From Streptomyces sp. NBC_00539 (lineage in GTDB: Bacteria > Actinomycetota > Actinomycetes > Streptomycetales > Streptomycetaceae), in NCBI RefSeq assembly GCF_036346105.1, contig NZ_CP107811.1:5971501-6035500 (forward strand): a stretch of 64,000 nucleotides of DNA. The letters run 5' to 3'. The translations under genes were made by a program, and so were the position numbers. The notes under the pieces were generated by a model, which was not told the origin of the DNA, made no database searches, and saw only the letters and a list, made by a program, of their open reading frames with translations. Positions within the stretch are counted from its first letter, which is position 1. Each line of letters begins with the position of its first letter. Of this stretch, positions 49,214 through 57,335 are shown piece after piece.

Positions 49214-50284
49214 GTGGATGGCGCGCGCAGCACGGACCAGGGCGGCGGACACCGGGCCTACATCGGCTCGTTCACCTCGGGGGGCGGCCGCGGCATCACC
49301 ACCGCGGCCGTGGATCCGGCCACCGGGGCGCTGACGCCCCTCGCGGTTACCGGGACCGCCGAGAACCCCTCCTGCCTCACCCTCGCGCGCGAGCCGGGCG
49401 TGCTCTACGCGGTGAGCGAGGCGGAGCACGGAGCGGTCGCGGCGTTCCGGACCGGGGCCGACGGGCTCACCGCCCACGGACCGCTCGTCCCCGTCGGCGC
49501 GTCGGGCCCCACCCACCTCAGCCTGGCGGGGCAGCGACTGCTGACCGCCAACTACACCTCGGGCAGCGTCAGCTGCATCCCGCTCGCCACGGACGGCGCC
49601 CCCGGTGGTCCTCCGGCCGTCCTGGCCCACCAGGGCTCGGGACCCGACGCGGAGCGGCAGCAGGGGCCGCACGCCCACCAGGTGCTGCCCGACCCCAGCG
49701 GCCGCTGGGTCCTCAGCGTGGACCTCGGAACCGACTCCGTAAGGGTCTGCGCCCTCGGCCCGGCCGACGGCCCGCTGCGCCTTCACGCGGAGACGAAGCT
49801 GCGGGCCGGGTCAGGACCCCGCTACCTGGCCTTCCACCCGGACGGGGAGACGGTCTACGTCATCCACGAGCTGGAGCCGCTGCTGAGCGTGTGCCGCTGG
49901 AACGCGCGGACCGGGCGGCTGGAGGCCACCGCCGAGGTCGCGGTGCTCCCCGAGGACGTCCCGGCGGACCCCCGGCCCTACCCCTCGGTCGTCGCCGTGT
50001 CGCCCGACGGGCGGTTCGCATGGGCTGCCGTACGGGGAGTGAACACCATCGCCGCGTTCTCCCTCGCCGACGGGCCCGCCAAGCCCCGGCTCACCGGGAG
50101 CACGGACTGCGGGGGCAGTTGGCCGCGCGACCTCGTCGTGGACGGGGCGGGGCGCAGGCTGTACGTGGCCAACGAATGGTCCGGCGACGTCACCTGGTTC
50201 GACGTGGACCCCCTGACCGGCGAGCCCCGGGCAGCGGGTTCGATCGAGGTCCCGGCCGCCGCATGCGTGGTCTTCGGGCCCTAG
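49214..50284 (+). CDS. Lactonase family beta-propeller protein
   Basis: The 356-residue protein is a seven-bladed propeller of the YkgB/6-phosphogluconolactonase-like family (YIGSFTSGGGRGI at the start, then PSCLTLAREPGVLYAV, HAHQVLPDPSGRWVLSVDLG near 155 and YVANEWSGDVTWF near 320). It probably hydrolyses a sugar lactone. It begins at GTG with AGGGGC upstream, 54 bases after the nitric oxide synthase gene, so they may be cotranscribed, though a functional link is not obvious. Confidence 0.83.
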   Translation: MDGARSTDQGGGHRAYIGSFTSGGGRGITTAAVDPATGALTPLAVTGTAENPSCLTLAREPGVLYAVSEAEHGAVAAFRTGADGLTAHGPLVPVGASGPTHLSLAGQRLLTANYTSGSVSCIPLATDGAPGGPPAVLAHQGSGPDAERQQGPHAHQVLPDPSGRWVLSVDLGTDSVRVCALGPADGPLRLHAETKLRAGSGPRYLAFHPDGETVYVIHELEPLLSVCRWNARTGRLEATAEVAVLPEDVPADPRPYPSVVAVSPDGRFAWAAVRGVNTIAAFSLADGPAKPRLTGSTDCGGSWPRDLVVDGAGRRLYVANEWSGDVTWFDVDPLTGEPRAAGSIEVPAAACVVFGP

Positions 50285-50353
50285 GCCGTCTCTTCAGCAT
50301 CTTGCCGGGCGGCGCGTGTCAGGCAAGATCCGGAAAAAGACGGCCCGGGGACG

Positions 50354-50389
50354 CGTGAAGGGCCCGTGCCGCGGCGCGGGCCCTTCACG
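50354..50389. terminator. Bidirectional terminator hairpin
   Basis: CGTGAAGGGCCCG (50354-50366) and CGGGCCCTTCACG (50377-50389) form a perfect 13-base-pair stem with a ten-base loop. It lies between the convergent lactonase and CbiX-like genes. Confidence 0.85.
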
Positions 50390-50414
50390 GCGCTCCGAGA
50401 AGCGGGGAGCCGGG

Positions 50415-51335
50415 TCAGTGGGCGGAGGCGCCCAGGGTGAGACCGAGGGCGGCGCTGTACTGGGCGACGGCCAGCTTGCCGAGCGCCGGGTAGGCCCCCA
50501 GCACCTCGGCGGTGGCGCAGTCGGCCTCCTTGCACGCCGTGTCCAGCAGCCCGTCGGCCGCCTCCGGGCCGATCAGGTACGGCGCCAGGGCCAGCTGGGT
50601 CGAGCCTTCGGTGCGCAGCTGGTCGGCGATGCCGGCCACCGACCCCTCCTGGTCCAGTGCGGCGGCCTTCACCGGCACCGCGAGGCGCGCGGCCAGCAGC
50701 ATGCCGGTGATCCCGGCGGCCTGGACGGCCTCCTCGCCACCGGTGGTGGCCAGGATGATGCCGTCGGCGGCGGTGGTGACGGTGAACAGCCGGGCCCGGT
50801 CGGCGCGGGCCAGCCCCGCCTCGGAGAGCCGCACGTGCAGTCCCTCGGCGAGCAGCGGGTGCGGGCCCAGTACGTCGGCCAGCTCGGCGGCGGCCGAGGA
50901 GTCCATCAGCGCCTGGCGGACGCGCCGCAGCAGGTCGCCGTCGGGACCGACGAGCAGGGGCACGACCACGGCGTCCGGGCCGGTCGCCTGCGCCACCTCG
51001 TGGCCGGCGGCGCGGGCGAACTCGGCGCGCGCGGCGCGCTCGTGCGCGACGGCGGTCAGCACGCCGGCCAGGGACGGGAACTGCGAGCCTTCGGAGTCGT
51101 CACCCTCCAGGTAGCCGATCCGGCCGTCCAGGCCGGGCAGCTCGGAGCGGCCGATGCTCAGGATCTCTTCCGCGAGCCCGCGCGAGGCGGCGGAAGGGGC
51201 ACCGGGCACGGCGAGCACCAGCGCGGGCGCGCCCTCGGGCGCCACCGCGGGCTCGGGGCGGCGGTGCCGTCCGGCAGGGCGGGGTCGCGGCATTCGTACG
51301 GGCAGGCCATTTGCGGGCCCAGTGGGGGAGCTCAT
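50415..51335 (-). CDS. CbiX/sirohydrochlorin ferrochelatase-like protein
   Basis: The 306-residue protein has a basic N-terminal tail of about 38 residues, then two similar halves of a chelatase fold (VLAVPGAPSAASRGLAEEI near residue 40, VVVPLLVGPDGDLLRRVRQAL near 122, and LALAPYLIGPEAADGLLDTA near 253). It belongs to the actinobacterial CbiX-like group; metal insertion into sirohydrochlorin is the family role. The catalytic histidine expected in the first half (VAHGS type) is replaced by VPGAP, so activity is uncertain. Confidence 0.7.
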   Translation of the reverse strand: MSSPTGPANGLPVRMPRPRPAGRHRRPEPAVAPEGAPALVLAVPGAPSAASRGLAEEILSIGRSELPGLDGRIGYLEGDDSEGSQFPSLAGVLTAVAHERAARAEFARAAGHEVAQATGPDAVVVPLLVGPDGDLLRRVRQALMDSSAAAELADVLGPHPLLAEGLHVRLSEAGLARADRARLFTVTTAADGIILATTGGEEAVQAAGITGMLLAARLAVPVKAAALDQEGSVAGIADQLRTEGSTQLALAPYLIGPEAADGLLDTACKEADCATAEVLGAYPALGKLAVAQYSAALGLTLGASAH

Positions 51336-51465
51336 GGCGCCGCATGCTACTGGTTTATCGGAACCCGTTGTTCGGGCAGGGTCATTTCCGGCGGCTTCTG
51401 TCCGTATTTATCCGCTGAATGTGCGACAGGGTCGCCTGTACCGGCCACCTATCGGCCGAAACGGT

Positions 51466-52152
51466 TCAACCGGCCGTCGGCAGGCGCCAGTCCACCGGAG
51501 CCGCGCCCTGACGCACCAGAAGGTCGTTCACCTTGCTGAACGGCCTGGACCCGAAGAATCCGCCCGCGGCCGACATGGGGGAGGGGTGCACGGACTCCAC
51601 CGCCGGCAGCTCGCCCAGCAGCGGCCGCAGGTTACGCGCGTCGCGCCCCCACAGCACCGACACCAGCGGCTTCCCGCGCGCGGCCAGTGCCCGGATCGCC
51701 TGTTCGGTGACCGCCTCCCAGCCCTTGCCCCGGTGGCCGCCGGTCTTGCGCGGGGCGGTGGTGAGCGCGCGGTTGAGGAGCAGCACGCCCTGGCGGGTCC
51801 ACGGCGTCAGGTCGCCGTTGGCCGGCCGCGGCACGCCGAGGTCAGCGTTCAGCTCGCGGAAGATGTTGTCCAGGCTCGGCGGCCAGGGGCTGACCTCGGG
51901 CGCGACGGAGAACGACAGGCCCATCGCGTGGCCCGGGGTGGGGAAGGGGTCCTGCCCGACGATCAGCACCTTGACCTCGTCGAAGGGCTGCTGGAAGGCG
52001 CGCAGCACGTTCGGCCCGGCGGGCAGGTAGGTTCTGCCCGCCGCGATCTCGGCGCGCAGGAAGTCGCCCATCGCGGCGACCTGCGCCGCCACCGGCTCCA
52101 GAGCCCGGGCCCAGCCCGGCTCGACGATCTCGTTCAACGGTCGTGCTGCCAC
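51466..52152 (-). CDS. ung: Uracil-DNA glycosylase, family 1
   Basis: The 228-residue protein removes uracil from DNA. Motifs seen are [22 protein letters not shown] with the catalytic aspartate near residue 79, LLLNRALTT near 139 and [21 protein letters not shown] near 203. Residues after GQDP are FPTPGH, the actinobacterial form (PTPGH), but with F in place of the usual Y. Ends with the DWRLP tail of the family. Upstream, ATG at 52152 is 31 bases from the end of the propeller gene. Confidence 0.93.
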   Translation of the reverse strand: MAARPLNEIVEPGWARALEPVAAQVAAMGDFLRAEIAAGRTYLPAGPNVLRAFQQPFDEVKVLIVGQDPFPTPGHAMGLSFSVAPEVSPWPPSLDNIFRELNADLGVPRPANGDLTPWTRQGVLLLNRALTTAPRKTGGHRGKGWEAVTEQAIRALAARGKPLVSVLWGRDARNLRPLLGELPAVESVHPSPMSAAGGFFGSRPFSKVNDLLVRQGAAPVDWRLPTAG

Positions 52153-52183
52153 GGGCAGTCACTCTACTGGCCCATCGGCGGTC

Positions 52184-53275
52184 CTACCCAGGCAGGACCG
52201 CCGCCCGCACGCAGAGCACGTCCGGCAGGTGCTCGGCCAGCAGTTGCCAGCTGTCCCCGTCGTCGTGGCTGGCGTACAGCTCGCCGTTGCGGTTGCCGAA
52301 GTAGATGCCCGCCGGATCCGCGTCGTCCGTGCAGAGCGCGTCCCGCAGCACCGTGCCGTAATGCTCCCCGGCCGGCAGGCCCTTCGAGAGCGGTTCCCAG
52401 TTCGCCCCCGCGTCCTCGGTGCGAAAGACCCGGCAGCGGTGCTCCGCCGGGACCCGGTCGGAGTCGGCGTTGAGGGGGAAGACGTACGCGGTGCCCGGGC
52501 GGTGCGGGTGGGCGGCCACCGCGAAGCCGAAGTCGGAGGGCAGTCCGGAGCCGATGTCGCTCCAGGCGTCCCCGGCGTCGTCGCTGCGGTAGACCCCCCA
52601 GTGGTTCTGGAGGTACAGCCGGTCGGGGTCGGCGGCGTCCCGGGCGACCTTGTGGACGCACTGCCCGAACTCGGGCTGCGGGTCGGGCAGGAACACCGCG
52701 GAGACCCCCCGGTTGGACGGGTCCCAGCTCGCGCCGCCGTCCTTCGTCCGGAAGACGCCGGCCGTGGAGACGGCCACCGTGACCGAGTCCGGGTCACCCG
52801 GATGGGTGATCACCGTGTGGAGCCCCTCGCCACCGCCGCCCGGTACCCAGCGCGAGCGGGTGGGGTGTTCCCACAGGGCGCGGACCAGTTCGAAGGACTC
52901 CCCGCGGTCGGTCGAGCGGAACAGTGCGGCCGGCTCCGTCCCGGCGTAGACCACGTCGGGGGCCTCCGGTCCGGCCGGTTGCAGTTGCCAGACCCGCTCC
53001 AGCGAGGCGCCGGTGTCCTGCGGGAACTTCACCGCGGCGGCGGTCGGCTCGCGCCAGGTGACGCCGAGGTCGTCGGAGTGGAAGACGGACGGCCCCCAGT
53101 GGGAGCTGTCTCCGCCCGCCAGCAGGCGCGGCGTGGAGCCCCGTACGTCGATGGCGACGGCCGAGACCGCCTGGGCGTTGAAGTGCGGCCCTTCGAACTT
53201 CCAGGGACCGGCCCCGTCGCGCCGGCCGATGAAGAGCCCCTTGCGGGTGCCCGCGAGCAGTAGCACATCGGACAT
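52184..53275 (-). CDS. Sialidase/BNR-repeat beta-propeller protein
   Basis: The 363-residue protein contains several Asp-box (S/D-x-D-x-G-x-x-W) repeats: SDDLGVTWRE near residue 67, STDRGESFEL near 116, TKDGGASW near 177, SDDAGDAWSD near 230, TEDAGANWEP near 284 and SHDDGDSWQL near 332. This matches the exo-alpha-sialidase/BNR or Ycf48-like propeller group. There is no signal peptide. Catalytic residues for sialidase are not apparent, so it is probably a non-enzymatic or unknown propeller. It is divergent from the Old Yellow Enzyme gene across an operator array. Confidence 0.82.
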   Translation of the reverse strand: MSDVLLLAGTRKGLFIGRRDGAGPWKFEGPHFNAQAVSAVAIDVRGSTPRLLAGGDSSHWGPSVFHSDDLGVTWREPTAAAVKFPQDTGASLERVWQLQPAGPEAPDVVYAGTEPAALFRSTDRGESFELVRALWEHPTRSRWVPGGGGEGLHTVITHPGDPDSVTVAVSTAGVFRTKDGGASWDPSNRGVSAVFLPDPQPEFGQCVHKVARDAADPDRLYLQNHWGVYRSDDAGDAWSDIGSGLPSDFGFAVAAHPHRPGTAYVFPLNADSDRVPAEHRCRVFRTEDAGANWEPLSKGLPAGEHYGTVLRDALCTDDADPAGIYFGNRNGELYASHDDGDSWQLLAEHLPDVLCVRAAVLPG

Positions 53276-53392
53276 GGCCGATACCTCCGGAAGTCCGTCA
53301 CGGCAGCCTTTCGGCCAGTGTGCACCCGGGCCGCTGACAGCGGCGTGCAACGCCGGCCCCCGGTGCGGTCCGCGCGGCGCAGCGGGAATTAG

Positions 53393-53442
53393 TACGAAGG
53401 GCTTCGTAGTACGAAGGAATTCGTAGTACGGTGACTCTCGTA
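53393..53442. promoter_or_regulatory. Three tandem 16-bp palindromic operators at 17-bp spacing
   Basis: TACGAAGGGCTTCGTA (53393-53408, seven-base arms), TACGAAGGAATTCGTA (53410-53425, six-base arms) and TACGGTGACTCTCGTA (53427-53442, four-base arms) follow each other with one base between. They lie about 50-100 bases before the Old Yellow Enzyme start. A fourth copy of the same form precedes the ArsR gene at 54639-54654. Confidence 0.85.
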
Positions 53443-53491
53443 CTTGCCGCCGGAGTCCCGGCGCGCGTCCCCGGTCACCCTGGAGAGCCTG

Positions 53492-54592
53492 ATGACTGCC
53501 GCCCCGGCTGCCTTCGCCGCCCTGTTCCAGCCCTACACCGTGCGATCGGTGACCATTGCCAACCGCGTGTGGATGGCCCCGATGTGCCAGTACAGCGCCG
53601 AGCCCGCCGGCCCCCGCGCGGGCGTGGCCAACGAGTGGCACGTAGCGCACTACGCGGCCCGCGCCGTCGGCGGCACCGGCCTGATCATCCAGGAGGCCAC
53701 CGCAGTCTCCCCGGAGGGCCGGATCACCCCCTACGACCTCGGCCTCTGGAACGACACCCAGACCGAGGCGCTGCGCCCGATCACCGCCTTCATCAAGGCG
53801 CAGGGGGCCGTGCCCGGCATCCAGATCGCGCATGCGGGCCGCAAGGGCTCCACCGAGCGCCCCTGGAAGGGCGGCCGGCCGGTCGGAGCCGAGGCGCACG
53901 GCTGGCAGCCCCTCGCGCCGAGCGCGGTGCCGTTCGGCGAAGGCGACCCCGTGCCCCACGAGCTGACGGCCGAGGAGATCCGTGCGGTCGTCGGCCAGTT
54001 CGCCGACACCGCCCGGCGCGCCCTGGCGGCCGGCTACGAACTGCTGGAGATCCACGGTGCCCACGGCTACCTGATCGGCGAGTTCCTCTCCCCGCACAGC
54101 AACCTGCGCACCGACGAGTACGGCGGCTCCTTCGAGAACCGCACCCGCCTCGCCCTCGACGTCGTGGACGCCGTACGGGCGGTGTGGCCCGAGGAACTCC
54201 CGCTGTTCTTCCGCGTCTCCGCGACCGACTGGCTGGAGGAGGGGGGCTGGACCGCCGACGACACCGTCCGGCTGGCCGGACTGCTCAAGGAGCACGGCGT
54301 GGACCTGCTGGACGTCTCCACGGGCGGGCTCGCGCCGCACGTGAGGATCCCGGTCGGCCCCGGCTACCAGGTGCCCTTCGCGGCGCGCGTCAAGCGCGAG
54401 ACCGGCCTGCCGGTCGCCGCGGTGGGTCTGATCACCGAGCCCGTCCAGGCGGAGAAGATCCTGGCCAACGGAGAGGCCGACGCGGTCCTGCTCGGCCGCG
54501 AACTGCTCCGCGACCCCTACTGGGCCCGGCGGGCGGCCGGCGAACTGGGCGTGGAGCCCCGCACCCCCGCCCCTTACCACCGCGGCTGGTGA
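53492..54592 (+). CDS. NADH:flavin oxidoreductase, Old Yellow Enzyme (YqjM-like)
   Basis: The 366-residue FMN enzyme reduces activated alkenes or nitro compounds. It has the thermophilic-like/YqjM features: cysteine C32 in APMCQYS that tunes the flavin, IAHAGRKGS near residue 110 and EIHGAHGYLIGEFLSPHSNLRTDEYGGSFENRTRL near 184. It also has FRVSATDW near 240 and a C-terminal HRGW. The start is ATG 53492, 5 bases after GGAGA. It is followed 131 bases later by the ArsR gene, with matching operator sites at both promoters, so substrate-type electrophiles probably induce it. Confidence 0.92.
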   Translation: MTAAPAAFAALFQPYTVRSVTIANRVWMAPMCQYSAEPAGPRAGVANEWHVAHYAARAVGGTGLIIQEATAVSPEGRITPYDLGLWNDTQTEALRPITAFIKAQGAVPGIQIAHAGRKGSTERPWKGGRPVGAEAHGWQPLAPSAVPFGEGDPVPHELTAEEIRAVVGQFADTARRALAAGYELLEIHGAHGYLIGEFLSPHSNLRTDEYGGSFENRTRLALDVVDAVRAVWPEELPLFFRVSATDWLEEGGWTADDTVRLAGLLKEHGVDLLDVSTGGLAPHVRIPVGPGYQVPFAARVKRETGLPVAAVGLITEPVQAEKILANGEADAVLLGRELLRDPYWARRAAGELGVEPRTPAPYHRGW

Positions 54593-54638
54593 ACCGTGGG
54601 CGGCGCCGGTCACCGCCCGCCCGGCGCCGCAGGTGTCC

Positions 54639-54654
54639 TACGATGGTTCTCGTA
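54639..54654. promoter_or_regulatory. Fourth TACGA-type 16-bp operator before the ArsR gene
   Basis: TACGATGGTTCTCGTA has five-base arms and the same length and outer sequence as the three palindromes at 53393-53442 (form TACGA-N6-TCGTA). It lies 70 bases before the ArsR gene start, so the regulator probably controls itself too. Confidence 0.75.
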
Positions 54655-54723
54655 CCTCGGTGCGGTGCGCCGGTGTACGCCGAGGTGCGAGGGCGCCGAG
54701 TGAACGAGTGAGTGGAGGAGCAG

Positions 54724-55095
54724 ATGCCGCAGCCGGCCGCCACCACGCGCCCGCTCGCCCATCCCGGGAGTGCCGAGATCCGCCTGGAAGGGGTCCTGCA
54801 CGCCCTCTCGGACCCCGTCCGGCTGTCGATCGTCCGCGAACTGGCCGCGGCCGCCGAGGAGCTGGCCTGCTCGCACTTCGTGCTGCCGGTCACCAAGTCC
54901 ACCACCACCCACCACTTCCGGGTCCTGCGCGAGGCCGGGGTCGTGCGGCAGACCTACCGCGGCACCACCAAGCTGAACGACCTGCGCCGCGCCGACCTGG
55001 AAGCCCTCTTCCCGGGCCTCCTGGACACCGTCCTGACGGCGGCCGGCGCCGAAGCGGCCCGCCTGGACGCGGCGGGCGCGGGCGCGCGCCCCTGA
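54724..55095 (+). CDS. ArsR/SmtB family transcriptional regulator
   Basis: The 123-residue protein has an ArsR-type winged helix: RLEGVLHALSDPVRLSIVRELA near residue 22, recognition helix VTKSTTTHHFRVLREAGVVRQTYRGTTK near 60. It lacks a CxC or CxxC metal site, having one cysteine (LACSHF). This subgroup is usually redox- or small-molecule-responsive. ATG 54724 has GGAGGAG five bases upstream; GTG 54712 is possible. It lies downstream of the Old Yellow Enzyme gene on the same strand and very probably binds the TACGA operators. Confidence 0.9.
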   Translation: MPQPAATTRPLAHPGSAEIRLEGVLHALSDPVRLSIVRELAAAAEELACSHFVLPVTKSTTTHHFRVLREAGVVRQTYRGTTKLNDLRRADLEALFPGLLDTVLTAAGAEAARLDAAGAGARP

Positions 55096-55110
55096 GGGCC
55101 GCCGCCTCCC

Positions 55111-55130
55111 GGCCGCGCGTCCTTGCGGCC
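55111..55130. terminator. Possible bidirectional terminator between ArsR and FprA genes
   Basis: GGCCGC (55111-55116) and GCGGCC (55125-55130) can pair across an eight-base loop in the gap between these convergent genes. The stem is only six base pairs and the region is GC-rich, so this is tentative. Confidence 0.35.
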
Positions 55131-55191
55131 GCCCGTTGCGGGCCCGTGCCCTTGGGCGCCGTCGGGTCCGTCCGCGCAACTCCTCGGTACG

Positions 55192-56547
55192 CTACGTTCC
55201 GGCCGCGCCCAGCAGGCCCGCCCAGTCCGGGATCTTGACCGAGCGGCGTCCCAGGGAGCGGCCCAGATCGGCCTCCGCGTTCTCGATGGCCAGCCAACCG
55301 GGCCACTGCACCGGCCTGAGTCCTGCCGCGCGCAGCGCCTCCAGGGGATCCTGCTCCAGCTCGCGGCGGGCCAGCGCCCCCGCGTCCTGGAGCAGGGAGG
55401 ACGCCGTCTCCTTCGCACACGGCCGGTTGGTGCCGATCACCCCGGTCGGGCCGCGCTTGATCCACCCCGCGACGTACTCGCCGACCGAGGCCCGGCCCTC
55501 GCGCAGCACCCGGCCCGCCGCGTGCGGGACCGTGCCCGTCGCCGGGTCGAAGGGCAGCCCGGGCAGTGGCACGCCCCGGTACCCCACCGACCGCAGCACC
55601 AGCTGCGCCGGGACGTCCTCGTACACGCCGGTGCCGCCCACCCCGCCACGACCGTCGGGGGCGGTCCGCTCGAAGCGCACCGCGGCGACCCCGCCGCCGG
55701 GCCCCGCCAGCACCTCCACGGGCCGCAGGAAGAACCGCAGCGTGATGTTCCGCTCCGCCTCGCCGGGGGCCGCCACGGCCCAGGCGCGCAGCACCTCCAG
55801 GTTCCGCCGGGCCACCGCGGGCAGGGCGGCCGCCGCACCGGGGTCCTCGTAGGCGGGGTCCAGCGCGAGTTCGGCAGGGTCCACCCGTACGCCCACGCCC
55901 GGCAGGGTGCCCAGCTCCCGGAGCTCCTTGGTGGTGAACTTGCCCTGCGAAGGCCCCCGCCGGGCCACCATCGACACCGCGCGCACCCCGCTCGCCGCGA
56001 GAGCGCCCAGGGCGGCCTGCGGCATGTCGGTGGGCGCCAGTTCGGGCACGCCCCGGGCCAGGATCCGGGTCACGTCGACCGCCACGTTGCCCGCGCCGAC
56101 CACCACCGCCGACCCGACTCCGGAGAGGTCGAAGGCCTCCTCCGCCGCGTCGGGATGTCCGCTGTACCAGGACACGAACGCCGTCGCGGAGTGGACGCCG
56201 GGCAACTCCTCGCCGGGAATGCCCAGGCGCCGGTCCCGGGCGGCGCCGACGCAGTACACCACCGCGTGGTACATCTCGCGCAGCCGGGCCGTCGGCAGGG
56301 CGGGACCGCCCACCTCCACGTTGCCGAGGAAGCGGATCCCTTCGTCCTCCAGCACCGAGCGCAGACTTCCGGTCAGGGATTTGATCTTCTCGTGGTCGGG
56401 GGCCACCCCGTACCGCACGAGCCCGTACGGAGCCGGCAGCCGGTCCAGGACGTCCACCAGGACGCCCGGCACCTCGCGCTGCTGGACCAGGGTCTGCGCG
56501 GCGTAGACCCCGCTGGGGCCCGAACCGACGACGGCGACACGAAGCAC
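55192..56547 (-). CDS. fprA: Ferredoxin-NADP+ reductase, FprA/adrenodoxin reductase type
   Basis: The 451-residue FAD protein passes electrons from NADPH to ferredoxin. It starts VAVVGSGPSGVYAAQTLVQ (FAD GxGxxG at residues 8-13), then RLPAPYGLVRYGVAPDHEKIKSL near 40, the NADP-binding VVVGAGNVAVDVTRILARG near 150 and a C-terminal GWIKRGPTGVIGTNRPCAKET near 365. It begins at GTG 56547 with GGGAGGAG upstream. It could supply electrons to the nitric oxide synthase or other heme enzymes, but no direct evidence links them. Confidence 0.92.
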   Translation of the reverse strand: MLRVAVVGSGPSGVYAAQTLVQQREVPGVLVDVLDRLPAPYGLVRYGVAPDHEKIKSLTGSLRSVLEDEGIRFLGNVEVGGPALPTARLREMYHAVVYCVGAARDRRLGIPGEELPGVHSATAFVSWYSGHPDAAEEAFDLSGVGSAVVVGAGNVAVDVTRILARGVPELAPTDMPQAALGALAASGVRAVSMVARRGPSQGKFTTKELRELGTLPGVGVRVDPAELALDPAYEDPGAAAALPAVARRNLEVLRAWAVAAPGEAERNITLRFFLRPVEVLAGPGGGVAAVRFERTAPDGRGGVGGTGVYEDVPAQLVLRSVGYRGVPLPGLPFDPATGTVPHAAGRVLREGRASVGEYVAGWIKRGPTGVIGTNRPCAKETASSLLQDAGALARRELEQDPLEALRAAGLRPVQWPGWLAIENAEADLGRSLGRRSVKIPDWAGLLGAAGT

Positions 56548-56600
56548 GGCGGAGCTCCTCCCGCAGGTGCCTCCCAGCATGACACCGGGTGCCGCAACCG

Positions 56601-57269
56601 TCAGCCCATGGCGCGCATCCGGTCGATCTCGGCGCTCTGCGTGGCCACCAGCTCGGTCGCCATCTCCTCGACTGCGACGTTGTTGCCCTGGGCGAGCGCC
56701 TCGCCGGCCATCTTCAAGGCGCCTTGGTGGTGGGCGGTCATCAGGCTCAGGAAGAGCCGGTCGAACTCCGGCCCCGTGGCGCCGGTCAGCTCCCCCAGCT
56801 GCCGTTCCGTCGCCATCCCCGGCATCGCCCCGTGGTCGTGGCCGGCCGCGGCGCCGTCGGCGGGGGAGGGCTCGGGGTAGCGCGCCAGCCACTTCTCCAT
56901 CGCCCCGATCTCGGGCCCCTGTGCCGCCGCGATCCGTTCGGCGAGGCGCTTGACCCCGTCCGCCGAGGCCCGTCCCGGTGCCAGCGCGCTCATCGCCAGG
57001 GCCTGGCGGTGGTGCTCGATCATGTGGCGTACGTAGGCGTGGTCGGCGGCGTTGGGGGTGTCGTCGGGCCGCTCCTTCGCGGCCCGGCCGGGCGAGAGCG
57101 TCCGGGCCTGCTCGCCCGGTCTGCCGGGGGCGATCACCACCGGCCCGGCGTCGTCCGCCCGGTCGTCACCCTGGCAGCCGGTGAGGGTGAACAGGAGTCC
57201 GGCGGCCAGGGCCGCCGCCCCGAGGAATCGGCCGAGTAACGCATTTGCCATGTCCATGAAAAGCAACAT
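56601..57269 (-). CDS. DUF305 lipoprotein
   Basis: The protein of about 222 residues has a signal peptide with lipobox LTGC near residue 34, so it is probably a lipid-anchored extracytoplasmic protein. Two DUF305 repeats follow, with conserved histidine pairs in HMIEHHRQALAMS near residue 95 and LMTAHHQGALKMA near 180, and a histidine-rich GHDHGAMPGM linker between them. Metal binding is likely. Starts at 57269, 57257 and 57251 are all possible and none has a good ribosome site. It is divergent from the LVIVD gene. Confidence 0.85.
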   Translation of the reverse strand: MLLFMDMANALLGRFLGAAALAAGLLFTLTGCQGDDRADDAGPVVIAPGRPGEQARTLSPGRAAKERPDDTPNAADHAYVRHMIEHHRQALAMSALAPGRASADGVKRLAERIAAAQGPEIGAMEKWLARYPEPSPADGAAAGHDHGAMPGMATERQLGELTGATGPEFDRLFLSLMTAHHQGALKMAGEALAQGNNVAVEEMATELVATQSAEIDRMRAMG

Positions 57270-57335
57270 ACTGCCGGGGTCCAGGTTCCGTTCCCCGTAC
57301 GAACGCCGAAAGCGCGGACCCCCACGGGAGGCACA

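Noticed and set aside
50415-51335. Calling the CbiX-like protein an active sirohydrochlorin ferrochelatase with a gene symbol
   Set aside because: The expected catalytic histidine in the first half is not evident, so only a family-level name is given.
51420-51465. Possible terminator after the uracil-DNA glycosylase gene
   Set aside because: The pairing (CGGCCG with CGGCCG, then a bulge and four more pairs) is too weak to be called.
54639-54654. Chance occurrence of the TACGA-type palindrome
   Set aside because: Retained as an operator because its length and outer bases match the other three sites and it lies upstream of the ArsR gene, although its arms are only five bases.
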